Shown here: piece by piece, positions 55,478 through 64,000 of the stretch
Position numbering within the stretch: the stretch's first letter is position 1
How the letters are laid out: every line of letters starts with the position of its first letter
Translations under genes and position numbers: made by a program
Notes under the pieces: generated by a model
What the model saw: only the letters and a program-made list of their open reading frames with translations
What the model was told of the DNA's origin: nothing
The model's database searches: none
Assembly: GCF_001458295.1 (NCBI RefSeq)
Contig: NZ_CYUD01000015.1
Location: 43,132-107,131, forward strand
DNA from: Ruegeria denitrificans
Lineage (GTDB): Bacteria; Pseudomonadota; Alphaproteobacteria; Rhodobacterales; Rhodobacteraceae
Direction of reading: 5' to 3'
Length of the DNA: 64,000 bases

Positions 55478-56299
55478 ATGAGCTATCATCAAACAGGCTC
55501 GGCGCGGGCCGAGCATGCCGTATGTCAATACGGCCAGTCGCGTCTTTGGTTTCGGGGACCTGAAAGGTCTTTGGACACGGCTTACATGGCCTGTGTCGGC
55601 GGGGATGAGACCTATGGGCGATTTGTTGATCGTCCTTATGCAGCGATTCTCGAAGACAGGCTGGGCCAGCGTTGCCTAAATCTGGGGAGTCTGTTTTGCG
55701 GGGTCGAGGCGTTGTGCAGCGACAAGGGTCTTTTCTCGTTACTGAACCAGGCCCAGCTGTGCGTTTTGCAGGCGCCCGGGATTCTGAGTCAGTCGAATCA
55801 CTTCTATCGGGTTCACCCTCGGCGCAATGATCGGGTACTCGCGCCGTCTCAGGACCTGATTGACCTCTACCCCGAGGTTGATTTTGCCGACGTTCATTTT
55901 GTGGGCCATCTGATGCAGTGTTTACAGGCGTATCAGGACGCACGCATTGAGGTTGTGGTTGAAGAGCTACGCCGCAGCTGGGTTCGGCAAATCAGCGATC
56001 TGCTGCGCAGGCTGGAAGTACCGGTCCTATTGTTGGGGCTGGAGGTGCTGACCCTAAACGAATGCGAGCACTTGGATGAAAGAACGCCAGTCGTAGTCAC
56101 ACCTGAAATGCTAGAGGCAGTGCGTCCCTTATGCGCGGATTGGGTAAAAACTACGGCCTATGTGTCCGGGCAATCTGATGAGCTTGAGGACATGTTGTTC
56201 GGCACATTGCAACAACCGATGGCTGAACACATGATAGGCCCGGCGGCACATAGATCCATTGCAGATGCGTTGATTGGACCAATTCGGAACCTGCATTGA
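55478..56299 (+). CDS. DUF6473 family protein
   Basis: A 273-aa protein starting MSYHQTGSARAEHAVCQYG and containing LWFRGPERSLDTAYMACVGGDETYGRFV, the DUF6473 pattern typical of Rhodobacterales. No signal peptide or membrane segment is seen. Some relatives are linked to polysaccharide biosynthesis or putative acetyl/sulfotransferases, but no activity is known. The start follows GTGAGTGTT; an in-frame longer start overlaps the hbd promoter region. Monocistronic, ending at a terminator. Confidence 0.75.
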   Translation: MSYHQTGSARAEHAVCQYGQSRLWFRGPERSLDTAYMACVGGDETYGRFVDRPYAAILEDRLGQRCLNLGSLFCGVEALCSDKGLFSLLNQAQLCVLQAPGILSQSNHFYRVHPRRNDRVLAPSQDLIDLYPEVDFADVHFVGHLMQCLQAYQDARIEVVVEELRRSWVRQISDLLRRLEVPVLLLGLEVLTLNECEHLDERTPVVVTPEMLEAVRPLCADWVKTTAYVSGQSDELEDMLFGTLQQPMAEHMIGPAAHRSIADALIGPIRNLH

Positions 56300-56322
56300 A
56301 AAAGGCCCGCCAATGGCGGGCC
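56299..56322 (-). terminator. Intrinsic terminator between DUF6473 and etfA
   Basis: GGCCCGCC-AAT-GGCGGGCC with a T-run on the minus strand (TTTTTC), 37 bases after the etfA stop. It also overlaps the DUF6473 stop codon and may work in both directions. Confidence 0.88.
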
Positions 56323-56358
56323 TTCCAAGATTTTTCGACGTAAATCCTTATACTGGGA

Positions 56359-57288
56359 TCAGCCGAGTTTTTCAGTCAGCTCTGGCACGGCCTGGAAAAG
56401 GTCTGCGACCAGTCCGAAGTCGGCGACCTGGAAGATCGGTGCTTCTTCGTCTTTGTTGATCGCGACGATGACTTTCGAGTCCTTCATGCCCGCCAGATGC
56501 TGGATCGCGCCCGAGATGCCGACCGCGACATACAGATCGGGGGCGACAACCTTACCGGTCTGACCCACCTGCCAGTCGTTCGGCGCATAACCCGAGTCAA
56601 CAGCCGCGCGCGAGGCACCAACCGCCGCGCCCAGCTTGTCCGCTAGACCTTCGATCAGCTTGAAATCCTCTTCCGAGCCGACACCACGGCCGCCCGAGAC
56701 AACAACACCAGCCGAGGTCAATTCCGGACGGTCGCTCTCGGCCACTTTGTCCTCAACCCATGACGACAGGCCTTCGGAGCCCGGAACCGAGACGGTCTCG
56801 ACCGGGGCCGCGCCGCCTTCGCCCGCCGCGTCAAAGCTGGCGGTCCGCAGGGTGACGACCTTCTTGGCGTCGCTCGATTTCACGGTCTGGATTGCGTTGC
56901 CCGCATAGATCGGACGCTCGAAGGTCGAGCCGTCAACCACGCCGGATGCATCCGAGATCACCATCACGTCCAGAAGGGCTGCCACACGCGGCATCACGTT
57001 CTTGGCGTCGGTGGTGGCAGGGGCCACGATGTGCTCATACCCGTCGGCCAGCGACACGATCAGCGCGGCGGTCGATTCCGCCAGGCGGTGGCCCAACGAG
57101 TCGTCTTCGGCAACCAGAACCTTGGACACACCGTCGATCTTGGCAGCGGCTTCTCCAGCAGCAGCGGCGGAACCGCCAGCGGCCAGAACGGTAATGTCGC
57201 CCAGTGCCTTTGCGGCGTTGACGGCCTTGGCGGTGGCGTCCAGCGACAGCTCACCATTGTTAACTTCGGCGAGAAGAAGAACAGCCAT
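56359..57288 (-). CDS. etfA: Electron transfer flavoprotein alpha subunit
   Basis: A 309-aa ETF alpha subunit binding FAD. The C-terminal FAD domain shows [58 protein letters not shown] and [14 protein letters not shown] receives electrons from acyl-CoA dehydrogenases such as Mcd and delivers them to ETF-QO. The start overlaps the etfB stop by one base (TAATG). Confidence 0.96.
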   Translation of the reverse strand: MAVLLLAEVNNGELSLDATAKAVNAAKALGDITVLAAGGSAAAAGEAAAKIDGVSKVLVAEDDSLGHRLAESTAALIVSLADGYEHIVAPATTDAKNVMPRVAALLDVMVISDASGVVDGSTFERPIYAGNAIQTVKSSDAKKVVTLRTASFDAAGEGGAAPVETVSVPGSEGLSSWVEDKVAESDRPELTSAGVVVSGGRGVGSEEDFKLIEGLADKLGAAVGASRAAVDSGYAPNDWQVGQTGKVVAPDLYVAVGISGAIQHLAGMKDSKVIVAINKDEEAPIFQVADFGLVADLFQAVPELTEKLG

Positions 57289-58046
57289 TACACAGCCCCC
57301 GCTTCTTTGAGTTTCCCGATCAGCTCGTCGACCGAGCCCACGATGATGCCTGCGGCCCGTGCCGGCGGCTCATCGGTTTTGACGACCTCAAGGCGCGGCG
57401 TGACATCGACGCCGTAATCGGCGGCGGTTTTCTCATCCAGCGGCTTTTTCTTGGCCTTCATGATGTTGGGCAGCGACGCATAGCGCGGCTCGTTCAGGCG
57501 CAGGTCGACGGTGACGATTGTTGGCATCTTGACGCTGATAGTCTGCAGACCGCCGTCCACCTCGCGGGTGATCTTGGCGCTGTCGCCTTCGATGTCCAGC
57601 TCGGACGCGAAGGTGCCTTGCGACCAGCCCAGCAGGGCTGACAACATCTGGCCGGTGGCGTTCATGTCGTTGTCGATGGCCTGTTTACCCGCCAGTACGA
57701 TGCCTGGCTGCTCTTCCTCGACCACTTTGGCCAGGATCTTCGCAACGGCCAGCGGCTCGATATCGGTGTGCACGTCGTCGGCGGCAACAACCAGGATCGC
57801 GCGGTCGGCGCCCATGGCCAACGCGGTGCGCAGGGTTTCCTGGCTTTGCTTGACGCCGATCGAAACGGCAACAACTTCGTCAGCCTTACCCGATTCTTTC
57901 AGGCGGATCGCTTCTTCCACCGCGATCTCGTCGAACGGGTTCATCGACATTTTGACATTGGCGAGATCGACACCGCTACCGTCCGCTTTAACCCGGACCT
58001 TCACATTATAGTCAATCACGCGTTTGACAGGCACGAGTACCTTCAT
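57288..58046 (-). CDS. etfB: Electron transfer flavoprotein beta subunit
   Basis: A 252-aa ETF beta subunit. [19 protein letters not shown] opens the protein; the recognition region and AMP site include [19 protein letters not shown]. The start MKVLVPVK is chosen over a 17-residue longer in-frame option. First gene of the etfBA pair. A 162-base gap separates it from the adenosyltransferase gene. Confidence 0.96.
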   Translation of the reverse strand: MKVLVPVKRVIDYNVKVRVKADGSGVDLANVKMSMNPFDEIAVEEAIRLKESGKADEVVAVSIGVKQSQETLRTALAMGADRAILVVAADDVHTDIEPLAVAKILAKVVEEEQPGIVLAGKQAIDNDMNATGQMLSALLGWSQGTFASELDIEGDSAKITREVDGGLQTISVKMPTIVTVDLRLNEPRYASLPNIMKAKKKPLDEKTAADYGVDVTPRLEVVKTDEPPARAAGIIVGSVDELIGKLKEAGAV

Positions 58047-58208
58047 TTTGCGCTTGCTCCTCACAAAAAACGGTAAGCCGCTTTGCGACTCCACCAATGC
58101 TCTCGGGGGATTGAATAGCGCCTGAATTCGCCCTGCAACAGAGCAAAATCGTCACGTCATGGGTTTGGGACGTCGCGTTTCGTGTTTTTTGACGCTACGA
58201 CCCGCGAC

Positions 58209-58781
58209 TTAGCGGTTTGCTCCCGGCACCCACAGCACATCCTGAGTACCGTTTTCGTTGGCGCAACGCGCGGCGACAAAGAACCAGTCGCTGAGGCGAT
58301 TGAGGTATTTCACCGCAACTTCATTCACCGGCTCCATGTTGGTCAGCTCAACTGCCAACCGCTCGGCCCGGCGCGAAACGGTGCGGCACACATGTAGATG
58401 TGCAGCCAGCCGCGACCCGCCCGGCAGAATGAAACTGCGCAGCGGTTCCAGTGTTTCGTTCATAACGTCTATTTCCGCCTCCAGCCGGTCGATCTGGGCG
58501 GGAACGACACGTAGCGGGGGATAGTCGGCCTCGGCATCTTTTTCCATGTCGGGGCGGCAGAAATCAGCACCCAGATCGAACAGGTCATTCTGGATACGAG
58601 ACAAGGCGGCTTCGACATCGCCCTCTGCCTCGGTTCTGGCCACACCGACAAAAGCGTTCAACTCGTCCACGGTGCCATAGGCGGCGACGCGACCGGAATA
58701 TTTAGCAACGCGTTCGCCATTGCCCAAAGCGGTTTTGCCGTCATCGCCGGTTCGGGTGTAGATCTTGTTCAGAACAACCAT
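58209..58781 (-). CDS. ATP:cob(I)alamin adenosyltransferase (PduO type)
   Basis: A 190-aa PduO-type adenosyltransferase making adenosylcobalamin. The N-terminal ATP loop YTRTGDDGKTALGNGERVAK and the C-terminal PSSRAERL-type region (SRRAERLAVELTNMEPVNEVAVKYLNRLSDWFF) are clear. The coenzyme is used by ethylmalonyl-CoA and methylmalonyl-CoA mutases, consistent with mcd in the window. Its ATG abuts the stop of the upstream HIG1 gene. Confidence 0.95.
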   Translation of the reverse strand: MVVLNKIYTRTGDDGKTALGNGERVAKYSGRVAAYGTVDELNAFVGVARTEAEGDVEAALSRIQNDLFDLGADFCRPDMEKDAEADYPPLRVVPAQIDRLEAEIDVMNETLEPLRSFILPGGSRLAAHLHVCRTVSRRAERLAVELTNMEPVNEVAVKYLNRLSDWFFVAARCANENGTQDVLWVPGANR

Positions 58782-58985
58782 TTACTGGGCTCCTTGTCCA
58801 CGAAGCCAAACGTAGAGCACGATCAGCACCACGGCTATGAACTGAAACAGGATGCGCAGGCGCATCATCTTGTTGCTTTTCATTGCGGCGGCCTTCCCGC
58901 TTTTGCCAAAATTCGAGATGCCAATAGCGAGCACGACGACAACAGCCGCCATGGCCAACAGAAGAACGACCATCAAAAGGTCCAT
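58782..58985 (-). CDS. HIG1-domain small membrane protein
   Basis: A 67-aa protein with two membrane helices (MVVLLLAMAAVVVVLAIGI and ILFQFIAVVLIVLYVWL) and the loop KAAAMKSNKMMRLRI, the HIG1 (hypoxia-induced) pattern. In related alphaproteobacteria such proteins associate with respiratory complexes. It lies upstream of the adenosyltransferase gene, abutting it, as in relatives. Confidence 0.82.
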   Translation of the reverse strand: MDLLMVVLLLAMAAVVVVLAIGISNFGKSGKAAAMKSNKMMRLRILFQFIAVVLIVLYVWLRGQGAQ

Positions 58986-59065
58986 GGGTACACCGTCCGC
59001 GTTTTTTGTTTCCTTGGGCTATCATCTAGCCCCGTGAGAGTGAAAAGCGAACGGGTAATATTGCC

Positions 59066-59893
59066 TCAGACGTCCGTCAGGATGCGGTCGATGGTGCGGG
59101 TCGGCAGAATGCGGCGCAGGTATCCGGCGATATAGGTCGGCGTCGTCACATAGTACCGAGGACGTGGGCGTTTCGATTCGACCGCGTGGGCCAGCTTGTC
59201 GGTCACGGCTGAAGCGGGCAGTTCGAACCGGTCTGGCCCCGAGGATTCGTACAGTCTTTTCAATAGCGAAGACTCGTACCGCTCGCGCAGGGCCGAGTTC
59301 TGCCAGTTGATGAACTTTTCAAAAAAGGGAATGGAGTTTTCACGGATTTTCGAGGTGATTGGGCCAGGTTCGATCAGGATAACTTTGATGTCGGTATCGG
59401 CCAGTTCCAGGCGGAGCGTGTCAGTTAATCCTTCAACCGCGTATTTCGTGGCTACATATGCGCCGCGCCAAGGATAGGCCACCAGCCCCAAAACCGATGA
59501 GTTCTGTACGATTCGCCCGTGCCCCTGGGCCCGCATGGCTGGAATCACCTGCCGGGTCAGCTCATGCCAGCCAAAGAAATTGGCCTCGAATATTTCGCGC
59601 AGGCCGTCTGTGGGTAGATCCTCGACTGCACCGGGCAGGCCATGTGCGCCATTGTTGAACAGAGCGTCCAGCGTGCCCCCTGTGGCGTCGAGCACTGAGG
59701 CCAGCCCCGAGGTAATGGTGTCTGCGTCAGTGTAGTCAATGCGGGGGCTTTCAAACCCCTGGGTGCGCAGCCGGTCGCAATCGCGCTGCTGACGACAGGA
59801 TGCAAACACCCGCCAGCCCCGGGCCCGCATGCCATGTGCGGCATCCAGACCAATGCCCGAGGAACAACCGGTGATAAGAATAGTCTTTTGCAT
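59066..59893 (-). CDS. SDR-family oxidoreductase
   Basis: A 275-aa short-chain dehydrogenase. The NAD(P) motif TGCSSGIGLDAA is at residues 8-19, and the catalytic YxxxK lies in AYVATKYAVEGLTD with Ser in VQNSSVLGL. The helical C-terminus is followed by a basic region. Substrate unknown; members near this type act on retinol, steroids or other alcohols. The 5' region carries a CTATAG hexamer repeat 25 bases before the ATG. A CAGGAAG ribosome-binding site precedes the start. Confidence 0.85.
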   Translation of the reverse strand: MQKTILITGCSSGIGLDAAHGMRARGWRVFASCRQQRDCDRLRTQGFESPRIDYTDADTITSGLASVLDATGGTLDALFNNGAHGLPGAVEDLPTDGLREIFEANFFGWHELTRQVIPAMRAQGHGRIVQNSSVLGLVAYPWRGAYVATKYAVEGLTDTLRLELADTDIKVILIEPGPITSKIRENSIPFFEKFINWQNSALRERYESSLLKRLYESSGPDRFELPASAVTDKLAHAVESKRPRPRYYVTTPTYIAGYLRRILPTRTIDRILTDV

Positions 59894-59917
59894 GATCTTC
59901 CTGAATCTGAACCTGAT

Positions 59918-59945
59918 CTATAGCTATAGCTATAGCTATAGCTAT
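59918..59945. repeat. CTATAG hexanucleotide repeat (4.7 units)
   Basis: Four perfect CTATAG units plus CTAT (59918-59945). Each unit is itself palindromic. The tract begins 25 bases upstream of the SDR start, where changes in unit number would alter promoter spacing. Confidence 0.85.
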
Positions 59946-59980
59946 GGCGAGGTTCAGGTCAGGACAATGACACGACTGCG

Positions 59981-60589
59981 TCAGTTCGAGGTTTTTCGCA
60001 CCAGTGAAGCCGAAACCCATCCGATCTGTTGCTGTGGCAACACGCGCAGGCGCAACCAACCGGTCCCGGATTCGCTCAGCACCTCGACCTTCTGGCCGAT
60101 GGTTGCCTTACCGACGATTGGATAAATCGTACCGGGTCCATCGCGCATGTTCACACGGGTTCCCGAAATCTCGCGTATGTCCTTTTCGGGTTCGGTGATG
60201 GCCGGTGTTTCGGCCACGTCTTCCAGCACGTCTTCTGTGACCTGGCGCAGGCCTGCCACGCCGTCCTCAAGCGAGGCGAGCGTGATATTTGCGCTTTGAT
60301 CTTCGAACACCGACAGAGCCGAGAACGTTGAAAGGCTTGCATCTTCCGCTACGATTTCAACCACTTCCTCTACAGTGGGTTCAGGCTGAACGGGCGCAAC
60401 CTGCACGCGGGTTGCGACATTGGTCACAAGCTCTTCGGCCCGGGCAGGTGCGACGGAAGGAGTCGGGTTGGAGGCGATACGAACTGGATTTTCGGCTCGC
60501 AGACCACGGGGCTCAAAATCCGGCCCGTCGCTCATAACGTAAAAGCACCAGCCAAGTGCAGCGAAAGTAAAAACAATAAGGCGCGTCAT
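59981..60589 (-). CDS. SH3-domain protein with N-terminal membrane segment
   Basis: A 202-aa protein. The N-terminus (MTRLIVFTFAALGWCFYVM) is a signal or anchor segment; a low-complexity Glu/Val/Pro linker follows; the C-terminal 60 residues form a bacterial SH3 domain (ISGTRVNMRDGPGTIYPIVGKATIGQKVEVLSESGTGWLRL). Such proteins bind cell wall or act as envelope scaffolds. It lies between the SDR gene and parC on the minus strand. Function unknown. Confidence 0.8.
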   Translation of the reverse strand: MTRLIVFTFAALGWCFYVMSDGPDFEPRGLRAENPVRIASNPTPSVAPARAEELVTNVATRVQVAPVQPEPTVEEVVEIVAEDASLSTFSALSVFEDQSANITLASLEDGVAGLRQVTEDVLEDVAETPAITEPEKDIREISGTRVNMRDGPGTIYPIVGKATIGQKVEVLSESGTGWLRLRVLPQQQIGWVSASLVRKTSN

Positions 60590-60791
60590 GGCGCATCCCC
60601 CGGGTCAATCGCAAGAAACAAGAAATAGGCAGCAGTCTAATTCAGTCAGACTAACATATTTCAGGGGACGAGTCGAAAAACGGGGGAAATCGGGGGGTTG
60701 CCTCCCCCTGTTGCAAAAAGCGCCACTTGTCCCCAGCTAAATACATGTTGCTTGCTTTACCCAGCCGCGCTTGCGGCGTATCACATCATGT

Positions 60792-63140
60792 ATGACGGAT
60801 ACGATCGACGACCCCAACATGGAGGCCCCTGACAACGGGGGCGAGATAGCTGAACCGCTGCGCCGCGCGATCGGCGAGCGCTATCTGACCTATGCGCTGT
60901 CCACCATCATGCACCGGGCGCTGCCTGATGCACGTGACGGACTGAAGCCGGTTCACCGGCGAATCCTGTACGCGATGCGCGAACTGCGACTCAGTGCGAC
61001 GGGCGGCTTTCGAAAGTCAGCGAAAATCTCGGGCGACGTGATGGGTAACTATCACCCCCATGGCGACGCTGCGATCTATGATGCGATGGCGCGTCTGGCG
61101 CAGGATTTCAACGTCCGCTACCCGCTGGTCGACGGGCAGGGGAACTTTGGCAATATCGACGGCGATAACCCGGCGGCCTCGCGATACACCGAGGCGCGGA
61201 TGACCATCGTGGCCGAAGCGCTGCTGGAAGGTCTGAACGAAGACGCCGTTGATTTCCGCGACAACTATGATGGCACGCTGACCGAACCGGTCGTGTTGCC
61301 CGCGCAGTTTCCGAACCTGTTGGCCAATGGGTCCAGCGGGATCGCGGTGGGCATGGCGACAAATATCCCGCCGCACAACATTGCCGAGCTGTGTGATGCC
61401 TGTCTGCATCTGATCAAAGTACCGGATGCGCGCGACGACACGTTGTTGAACTACGTCCCTGGCCCGGACTTTCCGACCGGTGGCGTGATCGTCGAGCCTG
61501 CCGAAAACATCGCGCAGGCCTATCGCACCGGGCGTGGGTCCTTCCGACTGCGCTGCAAGTTCGAAGTCGAAGATCTGGGCCGCGGCCAGTGGCAGATCGT
61601 GGTCACCGAGATTCCGTATCAGGTTCAGAAATCCAAGCTGATCGAAAAGATCGCTGAGCTGATCCAGACCAAGAAAATCCCTATCCTCGCCGATGTGCGC
61701 GACGAATCCGCCGATGACATCCGCCTGATCCTTGAACCGCGTTCCAAGAACGTGGACCCTGAAGTGCTGATGGGTATGCTCTACCGCAACTCGGACCTTG
61801 AGGTGCGGTTCAGTCTGAACATGAACGTGCTGATCGACGGGGTGACGCCCAAGGTTTGCTCGATGAAGGAAGTGCTGCGCGCCTTCCTCGATCACCGGCA
61901 AGAGGTGCTGCTGCGCCGGTCGCGTCACCGCATGGCGAAGATCGACCATCGGTTGGAGGTCTTGGAAGGCTTTATAGTTGCCTTCCTGAACCTCGACCGT
62001 GTGATCGACATCATCCGCTACGACGACGACCCCAAAGCCGCGTTGATGCGCGAGGATTGGGGTATTACCCATGTCCGTGCGACCGATGAGGCCGACTATA
62101 TCTCGCCCAAGCCGGGCGAGGGCGAACTGTCCGAGGTTCAGGTCGACGCCATCCTCAACATGCGCCTGCGCAGCCTGCGCCGTCTGGAAGAGATGGAACT
62201 GGTCCGCGAGCGTGACGAGTTGATGTTGGAGCGCGCCAACCTCGAAGACCTGCTAGCTGATCCGGGCTTGCAATGGGCCAAGATTGCCGAGCAGTTGAAA
62301 GAGACCAAGAAGACCTTCGGCAAGGACTACGAAGGCGGCGCCCGCCGTACGCAATTCGCTGAGGCTGGACAGGTCGAAGAGGTCCCGCTTGAGGCGATGA
62401 TCGACAAAGAACCGATTACGGTCGTCTGTTCTCAGATGGGCTGGATCCGTGCCATGACCGGCCATATCGACCTGAAACGAGAGCTGAAGTTCAAGGACGG
62501 CGACGGCCCGCGTTTCATTTTCCACGCTGAAACTACTGACCGACTGCTCGTTTTTGCGTCGAACGGGCGATTCTACACGGTCAGCGCGGCCAACCTGCCC
62601 GGCGGACGAGGCATGGGTGAACCCCTGCGCCTGATGGTCGACTTGCCGAACGAAGCACAGATCATTGACATCCTGATCCACAAGCCGGGGCGCAAACTGC
62701 TGGTGGCCTCAGATGCGGGCAACGGCTTTATGGTGCCCGAGGATGAGGTGCTGGCCCAGACCCGCAACGGCAAACAGGTGCTGAACGTTAAGGGCGATGA
62801 GACCGCAATGATCTGCAAGCCGGTCGATGGCGATCACGTGGCGGTGGTATCCCAGAACGGTAAATTCCTGGTCTTCCCTTCTGAGGAATTGCCCGAGATG
62901 ACCCGTGGCAAGGGCGTGCGCCTTCAGAAGTACAACATGGCACGTGGCCGTCAGGGCACGCTTGAGCTGGATGGCGGCCTGTCCGACCTGACCACGTTCA
63001 ACTGGGAAGAGGGCCTGAAATGGTCTATGGGCGGTGACAAAACGCGGCACGAGGCCGATATGTCCCAATGGCTGGCCAAACGCGCCAGTGTCGGGAAAAA
63101 GCCGCCCTATGGCTTCCCGCGCAACTATAAATTCGAGTGA
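60792..63140 (+). CDS. parC: DNA topoisomerase IV subunit A
   Basis: A 782-aa type II topoisomerase subunit. The active-site Tyr132 is in [12 protein letters not shown], preceded by [12 protein letters not shown] and [15 protein letters not shown]. The C-terminal part has beta-pinwheel repeats ([33 protein letters not shown]). The shorter pinwheel and N-terminus support ParC rather than GyrA. The start MTDTIDDPN at 60792 is chosen over a start seven codons earlier. ParE is not adjacent. Confidence 0.93.
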   Translation: MTDTIDDPNMEAPDNGGEIAEPLRRAIGERYLTYALSTIMHRALPDARDGLKPVHRRILYAMRELRLSATGGFRKSAKISGDVMGNYHPHGDAAIYDAMARLAQDFNVRYPLVDGQGNFGNIDGDNPAASRYTEARMTIVAEALLEGLNEDAVDFRDNYDGTLTEPVVLPAQFPNLLANGSSGIAVGMATNIPPHNIAELCDACLHLIKVPDARDDTLLNYVPGPDFPTGGVIVEPAENIAQAYRTGRGSFRLRCKFEVEDLGRGQWQIVVTEIPYQVQKSKLIEKIAELIQTKKIPILADVRDESADDIRLILEPRSKNVDPEVLMGMLYRNSDLEVRFSLNMNVLIDGVTPKVCSMKEVLRAFLDHRQEVLLRRSRHRMAKIDHRLEVLEGFIVAFLNLDRVIDIIRYDDDPKAALMREDWGITHVRATDEADYISPKPGEGELSEVQVDAILNMRLRSLRRLEEMELVRERDELMLERANLEDLLADPGLQWAKIAEQLKETKKTFGKDYEGGARRTQFAEAGQVEEVPLEAMIDKEPITVVCSQMGWIRAMTGHIDLKRELKFKDGDGPRFIFHAETTDRLLVFASNGRFYTVSAANLPGGRGMGEPLRLMVDLPNEAQIIDILIHKPGRKLLVASDAGNGFMVPEDEVLAQTRNGKQVLNVKGDETAMICKPVDGDHVAVVSQNGKFLVFPSEELPEMTRGKGVRLQKYNMARGRQGTLELDGGLSDLTTFNWEEGLKWSMGGDKTRHEADMSQWLAKRASVGKKPPYGFPRNYKFE

Positions 63141-63166
63141 TTGCGCAGCAGGTGCAGGTAGAATTT

Positions 63167-63199
63167 CACCGATACTGCTTGGCACAGACCGTATCGGTG
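63167..63199 (+). other. Long stem-loop between parC and the lipoprotein gene
   Basis: CACCGATAC (63167-63175) and GTATCGGTG (63191-63199) form a perfect 9-bp stem with a 15-base loop. It starts 27 bases after parC and ends 40 bases before the next ATG. There is no T-run, so it may be an RNA processing or stability element instead of a terminator. Confidence 0.6.
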
Positions 63200-63238
63200 C
63201 GCTAGACCAAAGAAAAACAGGCCTATCGAGACGAAATC

Positions 63239-63832
63239 ATGCTGCGCATTCTGACTTTGATCACCGGACTGGCCCTAATGGGCGCCTGCACGCAAACGCA
63301 GGTTTATGAAGAACCTGAATCGCTGGGCGAATTTAAACTGCGGGTCAACTATGCCTTTGCCGACAAGGCTGTGCAGGGGCCGGTCAGCCGTGATGCTACG
63401 TCGGATGAATGGACTGCGGCTATTCAGAATGCTGTCGATATCCGGCTGGGTCGCTATGAGGGAGTGCAGGAATATGACATCGGCATCAGCCTTGAAGGAT
63501 ATATGCTAGCCCCCCCGGGCATACCGGTGATCTACAATCCCAAAAGCACCGCGATCGTGTTGGTCAACGTGTATGACGTGAACAAAAAAGAGTTCCTTGC
63601 CAAGGGTAAACAGTTCCAGGTTCTCGAAGATACGACTGGGGAAAGTGCCTTGGCCGGATCGGGGCATTCGCGCACCAAGGAAGAACAAATGAGCGGTTTG
63701 GCTCTGAAAGTCGCAGACAGAGTCGAGGAATGGCTGGCCGAAGAACACAAGGACAATGGCTGGTTTGATCGCCGCCCGGACCTTATCCAACCGCTCGATT
63801 CCAGCGACCTCACGCAAAATCCGGCGTCTTAA
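63239..63832 (+). CDS. Putative lipoprotein of unknown function
   Basis: A 197-aa lipoprotein. The signal MLRILTLITGLALMGAC has a lipobox Cys at residue 17. The mature part (EFKLRVNYAFADKAVQG, IRLGRYEGVQEYDIGISLEGYM, NPKSTAIVLVNVYDVNK) looks like a two-layer beta domain; no known family is assigned. It follows parC by 98 bases on the same strand and precedes tuf. Confidence 0.7.
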   Translation: MLRILTLITGLALMGACTQTQVYEEPESLGEFKLRVNYAFADKAVQGPVSRDATSDEWTAAIQNAVDIRLGRYEGVQEYDIGISLEGYMLAPPGIPVIYNPKSTAIVLVNVYDVNKKEFLAKGKQFQVLEDTTGESALAGSGHSRTKEEQMSGLALKVADRVEEWLAEEHKDNGWFDRRPDLIQPLDSSDLTQNPAS

Positions 63833-63843
63833 CCTTCTTTTAA
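63829..63843 (+). promoter_or_regulatory. Second CtrA-like TTAA-N7-TTAA site, upstream of tuf
   Basis: TTAACCTTCTTTTAA overlaps the lipoprotein stop codon and lies 13 bases before the candidate tuf -35 box. The N7 spacing fits the consensus, but in AT-rich gaps it may occur by chance. Confidence 0.25.
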
Positions 63844-63855
63844 CGCAGGATGTGC

Positions 63856-63884
63856 TTGATTTTCCCCTTTGAACCAAATATCTC
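63856..63884 (+). promoter_or_regulatory. Candidate tuf promoter
   Basis: TTGATT, 17-base spacer, TATCTC, 61 bases before the tuf start. A small hairpin GGGACC-AAG-GGTCCC (63905-63919) is in the expected 5' leader. Confidence 0.4.
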
Positions 63885-63945
63885 GCGCGCGGAGATGTAA
63901 CCACGGGACCAAGGGTCCCCCAAATCGCAAAAGGGCGCCTGAGGA

Positions 63946-64000
63946 ATGGCAAAGGAAAAGTTTGAGCGTAATAAGCCGCACGTCAACATCGGCACGATTG
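63946..64000 (+). CDS. tuf: Elongation factor Tu, 5' fragment
   Basis: The first 18 codons encode MAKEKFERNKPHVNIGTI, the diagnostic start of EF-Tu. The gene runs off the window end. A GAGGA sequence lies immediately before the ATG. Window edge truncates it; this is not a broken gene. Confidence 0.93.
   Translation, partial: MAKEKFERNKPHVNIGTI

Noticed and set aside
61017..62072. A 351-codon minus-strand frame inside parC
   Set aside because: Antisense to a conserved topoisomerase gene and without independent evidence of coding.
1..64000. Insertion sequences, prophage genes, CRISPR arrays and toxin-antitoxin pairs
   Set aside because: No transposase, integrase, phage structural gene, spaced repeat array or toxin-antitoxin pair was recognised in the window.

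Overview
The window looks like core chromosome of a marine alphaproteobacterium of the Roseobacter group (Rhodobacterales), close to Ruegeria or Phaeobacter. The basis is moderately high GC, frequent GTG and TTG starts, a separate F0 ATP synthase operon with a duplicated b subunit (b and b'), an ethylmalonyl-CoA pathway gene (mcd), ChvG/ChvI next to HprK-RapZ-EIIA-HPr, and many small genes typical of the family (DUF1491, DUF2062, DUF3429, DUF6473, HIG1 proteins). No rRNA, tRNA, insertion sequence, prophage or CRISPR array was seen. Genus assignment is inference.

Layout. 0-4.8 kb: a YbaK-type deacylase, an Asp/Glu racemase-like protein, azoreductase with a divergent LysR regulator, an EamA exporter, a stress protein and an ArsR regulator. 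4.9-7.5 kb: the F0 operon (atpI-atpB-atpE-b'-b), closed by a strong terminator. 7.5-10.9 kb: a sulfotransferase-like protein, then a GntR regulator divergent from an aminotransferase. 11.1-14.6 kb: smc. 15-18.7 kb: thioesterase, lytic transglycosylase and two cobalamin genes. 18.8-22.4 kb: a degenerate receiver protein under a CtrA-like box, a glutathionyl-hydroquinone reductase-like GST, a PatB-type lyase and a broken L,D-transpeptidase gene. 22.5-25.8 kb: def, a degenerate def paralogue, fmt, two tiny membrane proteins and a ureohydrolase. 25.8-28.9 kb: a tightly overlapping operon ispH-DUF3429-methyltransferase-rnhA-UPF0126.

29-42 kb: NYN protein, folK, rpoZ, rsh, DUF2062, pdxJ, a quinone reductase, acpS, lepB, rnc, era, DUF1491 and recO. 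This conserved housekeeping run is interrupted by a multicopper oxidase and a cupin/monooxygenase pair on the opposite strand. 42-47 kb: lipoproteins, methylsuccinyl-CoA dehydrogenase, a TauE exporter, an orphan MASE1-like membrane protein, a winged-helix protein and a candidate small RNA. 47-54.4 kb: pckA divergent from chvI-chvG-hprK-rapZ-EIIA-HPr, then an acyltransferase. 54.4-64 kb: 3-hydroxybutyryl-CoA dehydrogenase, a DUF6473 protein, etfBA, ATP:cob(I)alamin adenosyltransferase, HIG1 protein, SDR, SH3 protein, parC, a lipoprotein and the first bases of tuf.

Functional links. mcd, hbd, etfBA, the cobalamin genes, the adenosyltransferase and pckA fit acetyl-CoA assimilation and gluconeogenesis. 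chvGI with the truncated PTS forms an envelope/nitrogen-carbon signalling locus. rsh-rpoZ is the stringent response.

I found no obviously new multi-gene system. The points most worth a second look are small: the doubly broken L,D-transpeptidase, the deformylase paralogue without catalytic residues, the candidate small RNA near 46.8 kb, the CTATAG repeat before an SDR gene, the 21-bp-spaced direct repeats between pckA and chvI, and the receiver protein lacking its Lys behind a CtrA-like site.
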